In this document: piece by piece, positions 16,363 through 25,976 of the stretch
How positions within the stretch are numbered: the first letter of the stretch is position 1
How the letters are laid out: every line of letters begins with the position of its first letter
Assembly: GCF_900186505.1 (NCBI RefSeq)
Contig: NZ_LT891968.1
Location: 250,436-314,435 of the forward strand
Direction of reading: 5' to 3'
Source: Enorma phocaeensis
GTDB lineage: Bacteria; Actinomycetota; Coriobacteriia; Coriobacteriales; Coriobacteriaceae
DNA length: 64,000 bases
Translations under genes and position numbers: made by a program
Notes under the pieces: generated by a model
What the model saw: the letters and a program-made list of their open reading frames with translations, nothing else
Database searches by the model: none
Told to the model about the DNA's origin: nothing

Positions 16363-17958
16363 TCAGTCGTCAAACTGCTCAGACCGCCGAGCTTCCTCGA
16401 AGGCGGCCTTCATGGTGGGGTTGCCGCGGGTGAGCTTCTTGATGGTGAGATCCTGTGCCTTGTCGTTCGCCAGGCGCAGGTTGCGGTCGCTCGAGAGCAG
16501 CGCGTCCTTGGTCTTTTGCAGATGGTCGATCGTCTTATCGATCTCGTCGATGGCCGTCTGGAACTTGCGGCTCGCAAGCTCGTAGTTCCGCGAGAATCCC
16601 TGCTGGAACTTCTCGAGCTTGGACTCGAAGTTGGTCACGTCCACGTTCTGCTGCCGAACGATGGCGAGCTCCTGCTTGTAGGTGAGCGCGTTCAACGCGG
16701 CGTTGCGCAAGAGCGTGATGAGCGGGATGAAGAACTGCGGGCGGATGACGTACATCTTGGGATAGCGGTAGCTCACGTCCACGATACCGGCGTTGTAGAG
16801 CTCGCTCTCCGGCTCGAGCAGGCTCACGAGCACCGCGTATTCGCAACCCTTCTTCGTGCGGTCGCTGTCGAGCTTCTTGAAGAAGTCCTCGTTCTTGTGC
16901 TTGGTGGCCGTGGTGTCGTTCTCGTTCTTCATCTCGAACATGATCGAGATGATCTCGTTACCCGCCTCATCAGCTTCGCGGTAAATATAGTCACCCTTGG
17001 AGGCGCGCCCGTCATCACCCACCACGGCGTCGTTGTCCTTCTCGAAGTACGCGTGCGGGAACGCGGTCATGCGCAGACGGTTGAACTCGGTCTCGCAGTG
17101 CTGTTCGAGCGTCTCGCCCACCATCTTGGTGGAAAGGCGCGCCTTCATGTCGCGCAGGCGCTCGATCTCCTCGTCCTTGTAGCGGATGAGCTCCTCGCTC
17201 GTCTTGCGAGCCCGGGCGAGCTCGAGCGCGTGAGAGGCCTCGAGCTGCTGGCGCTCGCTTTCGCGGAGGGTCTGCTCGCTCGCGAGCTTGGCGCGCGCCT
17301 CGTCGCGCTCGCGTTCCACAGCCACCACAGCCTGGGTCACTGCGAGCTTCTGAGCCGCATCACCTGCAGCAATCTGCTCCTTGAGCCGGGCGATCTCCGC
17401 ATCCTTGGCAGAAAGCCCTTGCGCGAGCTCGCTGCGGGCAGCCGCGCGGGCGTTCTCGAGTTCGAGCGCGCCCTGCTGCGCCGCCGCCTCCATCTGCGCC
17501 TTCAGGCGCGCAATCTCGGCATCTTTGTCCGCAACGCCGCGGCTCAGCTCCTCGCGAGCCTTCGCCTGCTCGAGTTCCGCTGCAGCAGCCTGAGCCGCAA
17601 GCTTCGCCTCGAGCTCATCGCAGGCGCGCTGCAACTCGGCAAGGCGCTCCTGTGCCTCCTGTTTTGCCTCGGCCGCAGCCTTCTCCTGCGCAAGTTCCTG
17701 CTCGGTCGCCGCGGCGGCAAGCTTGGCCTCGAGCTCCGCGATGCGCGTCTCGCGCGAAGAGACCGTCTTCTGCAACTCGTCGCGCACCTGTTGCTGGGCG
17801 AGCTCCACCGCAGATGTCCGCTCGCGCTCCATGATCTCCTGGCGTTCGGCGAGCTGCCGGGCGAATTCCTCGTCGCGCACCTGGCGCACGATGTCGGCAT
17901 AACCGCGCTCGTCTACCTGAAACACCGTGCCGCATTGAGGGCATTTGATCTCGTTCAT
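16363..17958 (-). CDS. DUF2130 coiled-coil protein with N-terminal zinc ribbon
   Basis: The 531-residue protein begins MNEIKCPQCGTVFQVDE, one CxxC knuckle. It then has a Glu/Ala/Lys/Gln-rich coiled coil from about residue 25 to 255 and a C-terminal DUF2130 domain: FNRLRMTAFPHAYFEKDND, GDYIYRE, ISIMFEMKNEND and the YAVLVSLLEPES core, with PD-(D/E)xK-like spacing (E...MKNE). DUF2130 is regarded as nuclease-like, but its function is not settled. The start at 17958 follows CGGAGGATGGC. It is a single gene, convergent with the dehydrogenase. DNA-end or structural roles are speculative. Confidence 0.88.
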   Translation of the reverse strand: MNEIKCPQCGTVFQVDERGYADIVRQVRDEEFARQLAERQEIMERERTSAVELAQQQVRDELQKTVSSRETRIAELEAKLAAAATEQELAQEKAAAEAKQEAQERLAELQRACDELEAKLAAQAAAAELEQAKAREELSRGVADKDAEIARLKAQMEAAAQQGALELENARAAARSELAQGLSAKDAEIARLKEQIAAGDAAQKLAVTQAVVAVERERDEARAKLASEQTLRESERQQLEASHALELARARKTSEELIRYKDEEIERLRDMKARLSTKMVGETLEQHCETEFNRLRMTAFPHAYFEKDNDAVVGDDGRASKGDYIYREADEAGNEIISIMFEMKNENDTTATKHKNEDFFKKLDSDRTKKGCEYAVLVSLLEPESELYNAGIVDVSYRYPKMYVIRPQFFIPLITLLRNAALNALTYKQELAIVRQQNVDVTNFESKLEKFQQGFSRNYELASRKFQTAIDEIDKTIDHLQKTKDALLSSDRNLRLANDKAQDLTIKKLTRGNPTMKAAFEEARRSEQFDD

Positions 17959-18213
17959 GCCATCCTCCGTTCCCGCCCGCGGCGTGCACCGCGAGCGCCA
18001 CTTCTCATCACGGCAAGCATACCGCGCCGTGCGGACTTCGCCTACGAACCCGCCCGCCGCTTCTCCACATCTGCTTAAGCATTCCTTCACCCGTCATGGA
18101 AAGCGGATGGCGCTCAATGGGGCAAGGAGGTGTCGCCGGTACAATCGAGGCGGGGAGATGGGGCAGATGCAGGGAGACGCAGATGCCGAACTACGGCTGT
18201 ACGAGGAGGCATC

Positions 18214-18960
18214 ATGGCAGAAACCGTGCTCATCGTTGAAGATGACCGTGATATCGTCGAGCTGCTGACGCTCTATCTATCGGGCAGTGGATACGAAGTC
18301 CTCACCGCTTCAGACGGCGAGGAGGCGCTCGAACGCCTTGCCAGGTCATCTGCGGATATCGCGCTCGTGGACATCATGATGCCGCGCATGAACGGCTACG
18401 ACTTCATCAAAACCCTGCGCCAGACGAGCGACATCCCCGTCATCATCATCTCCGCGCGCTCGCATCCTGCCGACAAGATCGTGGGTCTCGATGCGGGCGC
18501 CGACGGCTTCATCAGCAAGCCGTTCGAGCCGCTCGAGGTCACGGCATACATCCGCGCGATGCTGCGCCGACACGCCGCAAGCGAACGGAGCGAAGGCGAT
18601 GCCGGCAGCGAGGAGGGGCAGCAGCCCCACGCCGGTGCCGCACGGCAGGACGCTGGCGAACAGACCATGCGCGTCGGTGACCTCACCTTCGACACGAAGC
18701 GCCTTGTGCTCAGCAAGAACGGCGCACCCATCCCCCTCACAGCGGCAGAACTCAAGATCATGGCCGCCCTCATGGCAGCGCCGGGGCGCGTGTTCAGCAA
18801 GGGCCAGCTGTACGCATGCGTGAATGGAGAAGCGTATGCCGGCAGCGAGGGGAGCGTCATGGTGCACATCTCTAATATTCGCTCCAAGCTGGAGGACGAC
18901 CCGCTGCGCCCCCGCTACATAAAGACCATCCGCGGCATGGGGTACCGGCTCGATGGCTAA
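18214..18960 (+). CDS. OmpR-family response regulator
   Basis: The 248-residue regulator has a receiver domain (VLIVEDDRD; phospho-acceptor Asp in ALVDIMMPRMNG; Lys in FISKPFEPLE) and a C-terminal winged helix (LTAAELKIMAALM, VHISNIRSKLE, YIKTIRGMGYRL). The two are joined by a Glu/Gly/Gln-rich linker of about 35 residues. The start follows GAGGAGGCATC. Its stop overlaps the kinase start by 8 bp, so the pair is translationally coupled. It lies 200 bp upstream of the dlt-like operon in the same direction and is the obvious candidate regulator of that operon. Confidence 0.93.
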   Translation: MAETVLIVEDDRDIVELLTLYLSGSGYEVLTASDGEEALERLARSSADIALVDIMMPRMNGYDFIKTLRQTSDIPVIIISARSHPADKIVGLDAGADGFISKPFEPLEVTAYIRAMLRRHAASERSEGDAGSEEGQQPHAGAARQDAGEQTMRVGDLTFDTKRLVLSKNGAPIPLTAAELKIMAALMAAPGRVFSKGQLYACVNGEAYAGSEGSVMVHISNIRSKLEDDPLRPRYIKTIRGMGYRLDG

Positions 18961-20587
18961 CGCGACACCGGACACCAACATGGGACTGCGGCATCGGATC
19001 TCCCGGCTTTGGCACGGCGTGCGCTCGAGCATCGCCGTGCGCTGCCTGGCATGCATCCTCGTCTACGCCGCTCTGCTGGCGCTCATACTCTGGGGCATCA
19101 ACCGTGCTACCGAGCAGCTCTTCGACAACGCCTTCCCCTCGATGGAAACGGTCCTCGCATATTCGGACGACCTCGAGCGAGACCGCTTCGACGCGCTGCA
19201 GTCGAGCGACCTCGAGAACTGCAGGATCGTCATCTTCGATAGCGAGGGCACGCGCCTGTACGCATCGAACACCAAGGCGGCGGAATCCATCCGCGTGAGC
19301 GACCTCGCCCTCATCAGCGAATATGACGAGCGCATCTTCTACGAGGTGTTCCAGGAGACGACTGTCGACGGGGTGCATTACCGCATCATGCAGTGCACGT
19401 ATGACGTGGACGATGGCTTCTCGAAGCGCATCACGGCATGGTGCGAACTCGACGAGGAGCTCAATATCATCGCGGGCACGCTCTTTGCCGATCGAAGCGC
19501 GCTCTCGCAGCGCGAGTTCAATTTCCTGCAAGGCGTATACAACGCGAAGATGTCCGTCGAGCGCGTGAGCTACCAGACGGTCGAAGGCGAGGACCGCATC
19601 CTGGTGCTTGCCGCGCCACTCGTAAGCGGAAGGCGCTATCAGCAGGTTGTGGACGACGCCAGCCGCCTGCCTCTCATCGCCGCACCCCCCGCGTTCATCG
19701 TCACCGTCGCCTGCGCTTGGTACCTGGTGCGCATCGTGAAGCGCGCGACCCTTCCGCTCGACCAGGCGATCGAGGCGTACCGACGCGGCGAGAAGCACCC
19801 GGAGGCGGCTGCGACCGTCCCCCTCGAGCTCTCCCCCATTTACGCCAACTTCACCGACCTCATGGACGAGCTCGATCGAGCGCGCGATGACCAGCAGCGC
19901 ATCATCGCGGACATCTCGCATGACCTCAAAACGCCGCTCACGGTGATCTACGGCTACGCCACGGCCTTCCGCGACGGACGCGTCCCGCCCGATAAGACCC
20001 CGGAATACCTCCGCGCCATGAGCGACAAGGCCATCACGGCGAACGAGCTTATCGACACGCTGTTCGCCTATGCCAAGATGAACCACCCCGAGTTCGCGCC
20101 GCATCTTGAGCGCCGGCGCGTCGACGACGCGGTGCGTGCGATCGCGAGGGATGCGATGGATCAGGTCGAGCAGGCGGCGTGCACCCTGGAGGTCGTCGAG
20201 CCCGATGGGAGCGAAGACGCCCCGGCACCCTACGCGCTCATCGACGCATCGCTGCTTAGGCGCCTGCTGCTCAACCTCATCGGTAACGCGTGCACGCACA
20301 ACCCGGAGGGCACCACGGTGTACGTGAGCTGGCGCGTCGACGAGGGCGAGGGACGTGCGATCGTAAGCGTCGCCGACACGGGAGCAGGCATCGCACCGGA
20401 GGTGGCCGACCGGCTCTTCGACCCCTTCGTCACCAAGAACACCGCGCGCACCGCAAAAGGAGGCACCGGGTTGGGTCTTGCCATCTCCCAGCGCTGCGCC
20501 GAGCTCATGCATGGGCAGCTGAGCCTCTCGACGCATCCTCCCCTACCGTGCGCAACCGAGTTCATCATCGAGCTGCCGCTGGCATAG
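18953..20587 (+). CDS. Sensor histidine kinase
   Basis: The 544-residue membrane kinase has helix 1 at about residues 29-50 (RCLACILVYAALLALILWGI), an external sensor of about 185 residues and helix 2 at about 240-262. It has a short HAMP-like stretch, the H-box ISHDLKTPLTVIYG with the phospho-accepting His, and a HATPase domain (LIGNACTHNPEG, VADTGAGIAPE, GGTGLGLAI). It pairs with the overlapping response regulator. The sensor domain does not resemble a family that I recognise. Envelope stress or a cationic ligand would fit the neighbouring operon, by analogy with systems that control D-alanylation. Confidence 0.92.
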   Translation: MANATPDTNMGLRHRISRLWHGVRSSIAVRCLACILVYAALLALILWGINRATEQLFDNAFPSMETVLAYSDDLERDRFDALQSSDLENCRIVIFDSEGTRLYASNTKAAESIRVSDLALISEYDERIFYEVFQETTVDGVHYRIMQCTYDVDDGFSKRITAWCELDEELNIIAGTLFADRSALSQREFNFLQGVYNAKMSVERVSYQTVEGEDRILVLAAPLVSGRRYQQVVDDASRLPLIAAPPAFIVTVACAWYLVRIVKRATLPLDQAIEAYRRGEKHPEAAATVPLELSPIYANFTDLMDELDRARDDQQRIIADISHDLKTPLTVIYGYATAFRDGRVPPDKTPEYLRAMSDKAITANELIDTLFAYAKMNHPEFAPHLERRRVDDAVRAIARDAMDQVEQAACTLEVVEPDGSEDAPAPYALIDASLLRRLLLNLIGNACTHNPEGTTVYVSWRVDEGEGRAIVSVADTGAGIAPEVADRLFDPFVTKNTARTAKGGTGLGLAISQRCAELMHGQLSLSTHPPLPCATEFIIELPLA

Positions 20588-20689
20588 GACGCGCTGAGCT
20601 GGAGAGCGCCGAGGACGAACTCGAAGCCGGAGCGGCGGCGTTGCCAGCAGCACGGCAGAAAGCAATCCCCGATGACGGACCGGCGCCGT

Positions 20690-20715
20690 GCAAGCTAAAG
20701 AAACCTTTAGCTTGC
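20690..20715. promoter_or_regulatory. Perfect 11-bp hairpin between kinase and dlt-like operon
   Basis: GCAAGCTAAAG and CTTTAGCTTGC flank an AAAC tetraloop. There is no T-run after it, so it is unlikely to be a simple terminator. It sits 68 bp before the first operon gene and may be a binding site, an attenuator part or an RNA-stability hairpin. The gap 20588-20782 holds no other feature that I can name. Confidence 0.5.
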
Positions 20716-20782
20716 GCTCAGGGTTGCTGAAGCTTCGCCTTCCATACTGGGAACCAATCGAGGCCCAGAAAGGAAGGAAACT

Positions 20783-22453
20783 ATGACCACGCATGCAGGC
20801 GGATCCGTTCGGGCAGCCCATCAGCCCGAACGCTACCGCGCAACGGCCCTGGAGCTCCTTGAGCGGAGCGCACGGCGAACGCCCGATGCAATCGCCGCCG
20901 TAGACGAGAAGCGGTCCTGTGCCTATGGCGAGCTCTTCGAGATGAGCCAGCGCGCAGGCAGTGCCCTCATCGCGCGGCGGGCGGGCGCGCCGGCCGAGGA
21001 AACCGCAGCGGCCGCACAGCTCGGCAGCGGTGTTCCGCGCGCCGTCATCCTCTTCATGGAGAAGCGCGTGGACGCCCTCGCCGCCATGATGGGTGCCCTC
21101 ATGGCAGGCGGCTTCTACGTACCCGTGGACCCCATGGTCCCCGAGGAGCGTGCCGCGAGCATCTACGAGACAATCAGCGCCGGCAGCCCGGCTCCCATCG
21201 TGGTCACCTGCGCCGACACGGCGGAGCAGGCCCGTCGCGTATTCCCCCGCGCCACGATTCTGCGTGCCGAAGAGCTCGTCCGCCACGACGTCGATGATGA
21301 GGCGCTCGCCCGAGCAGCAGCATCGATCATGGGCAACGACCCTGCGTACGTGCTCTTCACCTCGGGATCCACGGGCACGCCGAAGGGCGTCGCCGTGAGC
21401 CATCAGGCAATCTTGGGGTTTATCGAGCCGTTCGTGGAAACCATGGGAATCCGCGCGCAGGACATCCTCGGCAATCAGGCACCGCTCGACTTCGACGTCT
21501 CGGTCAAAGACATCTACGGGTCGCTGGCCGCCGGTGCCACCATCCTCCTGTTGCCGCGCCGCCTGTTCAGCGCTCCCGCCGAACTCGTGGAAACCATCCG
21601 CACACGGCACGTGACCGTCATGATCTGGGCGGTCGCGGCACTCTGCCTGGTAAGCGGCCTGCGCGCACTCGAGGGCGCCGACCTGCCCGAGGTGCGCCTC
21701 GTGGGGTTCTCGGGCGAGGTCATGCCGCTCAAGCACCTGCACCGCTGGATGGCGTGCGCGCCGCACGCGACCTTCGTGAACCTCTACGGCCCCACCGAGG
21801 TCACCTGCAACTGCCTCTACCACGTGCTCGACCGCGAGCGCGGCTATGAAGACGGGATCCCGCTGGGCACTCCCTTCCCCAACCGGCGCGTCGCCGTGCT
21901 CGATAGCGAGCAGCGCCCCGTAACCGAGCCAGGCGGCGTGGGCGAGCTCTACGCGGGAGGCCCCTGCAACGCGCTCGGCTACTTCGCCAACCCCGAGCGC
22001 ACGAGCGCGGCGTTCATACAGAACCCGCTCACCGATGCGCTGCCCGACACCGTGTACAAGACCGGCGATCTCGTACGCCTGAACGAACGCGGCGAGCTCA
22101 TCTTCTGCGGAAGGGTGGATAACCAGATCAAGCATCAGGGACACCGCATCGAGCTCGAGGAGATCGACGCGGCCTTTGAGCGACAGCCCGGCGTGGACCG
22201 GTGCCGCTGCGCCTATGACGAGAAGCTCAAGCGCATCCATGCCTTCTTCGAGGGCACATCGGATGCAGGCGAGCTGCGGCGCGCCGTGGCGCGGCTCCTG
22301 CCCGTCCCCATGCTGCCGGCTTCGATCACCCCGGTCGATGCCATGCCGCTTACCAAGAACGGAAAGGTCGACCGACGCGCCCTCCTTGCACTCAAGCAGG
22401 GAATTAACCGCGGCGGAAGGCCGGCGCGCCACGAGGGGTGCGGCGTCGCATGA
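20783..22453 (+). CDS. Amino-acid adenylating enzyme, DltA/NRPS A-domain-like
   Basis: The 556-residue enzyme should activate an amino acid with ATP and load it on the carrier protein encoded two genes downstream. Core motifs are complete: LFTSGSTGTPKGVAVS (A3), DFDVSVKDIYGSL (A4, with the Asp that holds the substrate amino group), YGPTEVTCN (A5), YKTGDLVR (A7), GRVDNQIKHQGHRIELEEID (A8) and LTKNGKVDRR (A10, catalytic Lys). It lacks condensation and thiolation domains, like DltA, but is about 50 residues longer than typical DltA. The start follows GAAAGGAAGGAAACT. It is the first gene of the five-gene operon. The substrate is unknown; it need not be D-alanine because the next gene is a decarboxylase. 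Confidence 0.88.
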   Translation: MTTHAGGSVRAAHQPERYRATALELLERSARRTPDAIAAVDEKRSCAYGELFEMSQRAGSALIARRAGAPAEETAAAAQLGSGVPRAVILFMEKRVDALAAMMGALMAGGFYVPVDPMVPEERAASIYETISAGSPAPIVVTCADTAEQARRVFPRATILRAEELVRHDVDDEALARAAASIMGNDPAYVLFTSGSTGTPKGVAVSHQAILGFIEPFVETMGIRAQDILGNQAPLDFDVSVKDIYGSLAAGATILLLPRRLFSAPAELVETIRTRHVTVMIWAVAALCLVSGLRALEGADLPEVRLVGFSGEVMPLKHLHRWMACAPHATFVNLYGPTEVTCNCLYHVLDRERGYEDGIPLGTPFPNRRVAVLDSEQRPVTEPGGVGELYAGGPCNALGYFANPERTSAAFIQNPLTDALPDTVYKTGDLVRLNERGELIFCGRVDNQIKHQGHRIELEEIDAAFERQPGVDRCRCAYDEKLKRIHAFFEGTSDAGELRRAVARLLPVPMLPASITPVDAMPLTKNGKVDRRALLALKQGINRGGRPARHEGCGVA

Positions 22454-22555
22454 TGCCGCACCCGCCCAGCCCCCGAACGTGCGCCGCACCGTTCGCCCAC
22501 CACGCAAACCGTCTCCCCGGCGCCCAAGCGCCCGCGAAAGGAGCAAGAGACCATC

Positions 22556-23839
22556 ATGACGACCGCGACAATCGCACCGACCATCACGTCCCCGGCAGAC
22601 GACACGCTACGCGAGCTTGCCGGAAGCTTCGGCACACCGCTCTTCGTCTTCGACGAGCGAGAGCTCGCGCAGCGCGTCTCCCACCTGCGCAGCATGCTGC
22701 CCGAGCGCACCGGACTCTGCTTCGCCGCGAAGGCCAACCCCTTCGTGCTGCCTGAGCTCACCCCGCTCATCGACCGCCTCGAAATCTGCTCGCCGGGAGA
22801 GTACCGCATCTGCCAGGCGCTCGGCCTGCCGCACGACAAGATCGTCGTATCGGGCGTGCATAAGAGCGAGGAGATCGTGGATGCGGCCCTCTCCAATCCC
22901 ACGCCGCCCGCCGCGATCACCATCGAGTCCACCGCGCAGCTCGACCTGGTGATGCGCGTCGCCATCGCCCGCGGCAAGCGCGCTCCCATCCTGCTGCGCC
23001 TCACGAGCGGAAACCAGTTCGGCCTCGACCGCGCCGAGCTCATATCGACCGTGCACAAGCTTCGCAAGGCCTCCTGCGTGGACCTGCTTGGCATCCAGTT
23101 CTTCTCGGGCACGCAGAAGACCTCGCTCAAACGCCTCCAGCGAGAGCTCGACGGGCTCGACAAGCTCGTGGCAGAACTCGGCGAGGAGCTCGGCTGGACC
23201 CCGTGCGAACTCGAGATCGGCCCCGGCCTGCCCGTCTCGTATTTCGAGGGCGATGCCTTCGACGAGGCGGCATTCATCGAGAGCTTCTCCGGCATGCTCG
23301 AGAACATGGCGTTCAGCGGCTCCATCACGCTCGAGCTGGGGCGCAGCCTCACGGCATCGTGCGGCACCTACCTCACGCGCGTGGTGGACACCAAGGTGAA
23401 CGCCGGTCAGCGCTACGCCATCGTGGACGGCGGCATCCACCAGCTCGTGTACTACGGCCAGTCCATGGCCATGAAGCAACCGCCGTGCCATCTGCTCGAC
23501 GCGGGCACGGCAGCGGGCGCGGTGACGGGTGCGACATCGGCGGGCGCGGCGGCGGGCGCAAGCGCGCCAGACAACGCCGCCGAGCCCTGGAACATCTGCG
23601 GCTCACTCTGCACGGTGAACGACATCCTCGCCAAGCAGCTCCCACTCGCCGGACTCGACACGGGCAGCATCCTTGCCTTCCGCTTTGCCGGCGCGTACTG
23701 CATGACCGAGGGCATCTCGCTGTTCTTGAGCCGCGACCTGCCGAAGGTGGTCGTCCTCAAGCACGACGGCGAACCGGTGCTCGTGCGCGAAGGCCTGCGC
23801 ACCGACATCATCAACACGCCGCTGCACCCGCTGGGGTAA
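22556..23839 (+). CDS. Fold-type III PLP-dependent decarboxylase, possibly acting on carrier-bound substrate
   Basis: The 427-residue protein belongs to the diaminopimelate/ornithine decarboxylase superfamily. It has CFAAKANP with the Schiff-base Lys, ICSPGEY, IQFFSGTQ (variant of HxGSG), LELGRSLTASCGTY, the GSLCTVNDIL Cys loop and GAYCMTEG. An Ala/Gly-rich insertion of about 30 residues lies near 320-350. The IQFFSGTQ variant recalls the carrier-dependent group, such as BtrK of butirosin synthesis, which decarboxylates glutamyl-ACP; that placement is from memory. It is between an adenylating enzyme and a carrier protein. It could instead act on free amino acid, for example diaminopimelate to lysine, or be a racemase. 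Confidence 0.85.
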   Translation: MTTATIAPTITSPADDTLRELAGSFGTPLFVFDERELAQRVSHLRSMLPERTGLCFAAKANPFVLPELTPLIDRLEICSPGEYRICQALGLPHDKIVVSGVHKSEEIVDAALSNPTPPAAITIESTAQLDLVMRVAIARGKRAPILLRLTSGNQFGLDRAELISTVHKLRKASCVDLLGIQFFSGTQKTSLKRLQRELDGLDKLVAELGEELGWTPCELEIGPGLPVSYFEGDAFDEAAFIESFSGMLENMAFSGSITLELGRSLTASCGTYLTRVVDTKVNAGQRYAIVDGGIHQLVYYGQSMAMKQPPCHLLDAGTAAGAVTGATSAGAAAGASAPDNAAEPWNICGSLCTVNDILAKQLPLAGLDTGSILAFRFAGAYCMTEGISLFLSRDLPKVVVLKHDGEPVLVREGLRTDIINTPLHPLG

Positions 23840-23917
23840 CGGCGCCTGCAACAGCCAGGGCGCCCGCACGGCACCCCGCCATCAAACCTGCAAGCCATGA
23901 GTTGAAAGGACCTTATC

Positions 23918-24151
23918 ATGGACGCGATTCTGGACATCCTGAACGAGCTCAATCCCGACGTCGACTACCGCGACCGCACCGACCTCGTCGATAGCCGAAC
24001 CCTTGACTCGCTCACCATCATCACGCTCGTATCCGAGCTGGAAGACGCCTTCGACATCACCATCCCCGCCGTCGAGGTGGTGCCAGCGAACTTCAACTCG
24101 CTGGAGGGCATGTGGAAGATGGTCGAGCGCATGCGCGAGTCCGGGCTCTAG
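23918..24151 (+). CDS. DltC-like acyl/peptidyl carrier protein
   Basis: The 77-residue acidic carrier has the phosphopantetheine-attachment Ser in DSRTLDSLTIITL (residue about 31) and the length of DltC. The following helix LVSELEDAFDITIP matches the DltC/ACP fold. The start follows GTTGAAAGGACCTTATC. It should carry the activated amino acyl group between the adenylating enzyme, the decarboxylase and the membrane acyltransferase downstream. It is cytoplasmic. No holo-ACP synthase is in the window, so modification depends on a housekeeping enzyme. Confidence 0.9.
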   Translation: MDAILDILNELNPDVDYRDRTDLVDSRTLDSLTIITLVSELEDAFDITIPAVEVVPANFNSLEGMWKMVERMRESGL

Positions 24152-24266
24152 CAAGCTACGGCGGCTCTTCCCGCGCTTCGATGTGCGGGGCGCATCGCTG
24201 CCTGAACCCGCCGGATCGACCCCATCGCCCCTCCTTGCACCACAAACCCTTAGAAAGCCCGATGCC

Positions 24267-25868
24267 ATGAAATCGTATTTCTCCCTCACCGTCCTGGCGC
24301 TGTTCCTGCCGGCGACCATGCTGTGCTATCAGCTCATGCCGCGCAGGCTGCGCTGGCTGGTGCTCCTTGCTGCGAGCTATATCTTCTTCTGGAGCATCAG
24401 CGGAAAGCTGCTGGTCTTCCTTCTCATCTCGACCGGCACCATCTGGCTCGCGGGCATCGGGCTCGACCGTCTGCTCCGCGAGCGCGCGAGCCGGCTCCGC
24501 GCCCCCGGGGCGAACCGCCGCGACATCAAGCGCCGCTATGCGCGGTACATGCGGTTTGTCCTCGCAGCGGGCCTCGTCGTGAACCTGAGCATGCTCTTTG
24601 CATTCAAGTACCTCAGCTTCGCCCAGCGCCTCCTGGCACCGCTCGCCACCCCGCTGCTCGCCCATGCGGGCATCACCTTCCCGCAGGAGGCGGTCGCCCT
24701 CGCCGCGCCTATCGGCATCTCGTTCTACACGCTGCAGGCGGTCTCGTACCTTATCGACGTGCACCGGCAGAGCATCTCTGCCGATCGCAACCCCGCACGG
24801 CTCGCCCTCTTCCTCTCGTTCTTTCCCCTCATCATGGAGGGACCCATCTGCCGTTACGGCGACACGGCGCAAGCGCTTTGGGCTGGCAGGCCCATCACGG
24901 CGGAGAACATCTCGCGCGGCGGCATGCGCATCCTATGGGGCCTGGCCAAGAAGGTCATCGTCGCCGACCGCGTCAACCTGCTCGTGAAGACGGTCTTCGA
25001 GCAGTACGGGTCATACGACGGCGGCGTGATCGCGCTCGCTGCCGTGCTCTACACCGTCCAGCTGTATTGCGACTTCTCCGGCACCATGGACTTCGTGATG
25101 GGCTGCGGACGCATATTCGGCGTGACGCTGCCCGAGAACTTCAAGCAGCCGTACCTTTCGCGTACCGCCTCCGAGTTCTGGCAGCGCTGGCACATCACCT
25201 TGGGCACATGGTTCCGTGATTACGTGTTCTATCCCCTCTCGCTCAGCAAGCCGGTGAAACGCCTGACCAGCGCGGCGCGCAAGGCGTTCGGCAACCGCAT
25301 GGGACCGCTCGCGGCAAGCGGCGTTGCGCTTCTCGCCGTCTGGCTGGGCAACGGCCTGTGGCACGGTGCCGGCGGACAGTACGTGCTCTTCGGCTTGTTC
25401 TGGTTCGTCGCCATCTGGATCGGCGGGCTCACGGAACCGTTTGCTCAGGCTCTCTGCGAGCGGCTTCGCATCGACCGCGCGAGCATGCCGTACCGCGTGC
25501 TCCAGCATGTGCGCACCCTCGCCATCATATTCGTGGGAGAGCTCATCTTCCGTGCCCAAGGGGGCTCGGCTGCGCTCGGCATGCTCGGGAAGCTCCTCGG
25601 CGGGTTCACGCTCGAGTCGTTCGCCAACGGCACGGTGCTCGGCCTCGGCATGGACGCTGCGGACTTTGTCTGCGTGGGCATAGCCGTAGCGGTGATCGTT
25701 GCCGTCGGCATCCTGCGCGAGCGCGGCGTATCGCTTACCACATGGTTCTGGAGCCATAACGCCGTGACGTGGAGCGCCGCCGTATGCGCGCTCGCCATCA
25801 TCGCGGTCATCTTCGGAGCATATGGTGCGGGCTATGTACCCGTCGATCCCATGTACGCCTCGTTTTAG
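24267..25868 (+). CDS. MBOAT-family membrane O-acyltransferase, DltB-like
   Basis: The 533-residue polytopic protein has about 11-12 membrane helices. It carries MBOAT marks: FFPLIMEGPICRY, YCDFSGTMDFVMGCGRIFG, PYLSRTASEFWQRWHITLG, and the catalytic His in GNGLWHGAGG. In DltB the carrier docks on the cytoplasmic side and the acyl group passes through a funnel to an external acceptor. This one is longer than typical DltB (about 400), with extra C-terminal helices as in AlgI/PatA-type proteins. ATG 24267 begins MKSYFSLT and is the natural start. It is the fourth gene of the operon. Confidence 0.92.
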   Translation: MKSYFSLTVLALFLPATMLCYQLMPRRLRWLVLLAASYIFFWSISGKLLVFLLISTGTIWLAGIGLDRLLRERASRLRAPGANRRDIKRRYARYMRFVLAAGLVVNLSMLFAFKYLSFAQRLLAPLATPLLAHAGITFPQEAVALAAPIGISFYTLQAVSYLIDVHRQSISADRNPARLALFLSFFPLIMEGPICRYGDTAQALWAGRPITAENISRGGMRILWGLAKKVIVADRVNLLVKTVFEQYGSYDGGVIALAAVLYTVQLYCDFSGTMDFVMGCGRIFGVTLPENFKQPYLSRTASEFWQRWHITLGTWFRDYVFYPLSLSKPVKRLTSAARKAFGNRMGPLAASGVALLAVWLGNGLWHGAGGQYVLFGLFWFVAIWIGGLTEPFAQALCERLRIDRASMPYRVLQHVRTLAIIFVGELIFRAQGGSAALGMLGKLLGGFTLESFANGTVLGLGMDAADFVCVGIAVAVIVAVGILRERGVSLTTWFWSHNAVTWSAAVCALAIIAVIFGAYGAGYVPVDPMYASF

Positions 25869-25976
25869 GGGAGCACCCGCCACCGCCCCCGCGCGGGCCG
25901 CGTCCCGCGATGTCCCGTCCGCCCCGGCGCGGCAACGAGCCGCGTCCGCTAGAAACCTGCATCAAGGAGCCCTTCC

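Noticed and set aside
20543..22546. 667-codon open frame antisense to the adenylating enzyme gene
   Set aside because: The plus-strand frame carries every A-domain motif; the antisense frame is a high-GC shadow with no recognisable domain or ribosome site.
22556..23839. Ordinary LysA (diaminopimelate decarboxylase)
   Set aside because: The HxGSG block is IQFFSGTQ and the gene is embedded in an adenylation/carrier operon, so a housekeeping lysine role is not the best reading, though it is not excluded.
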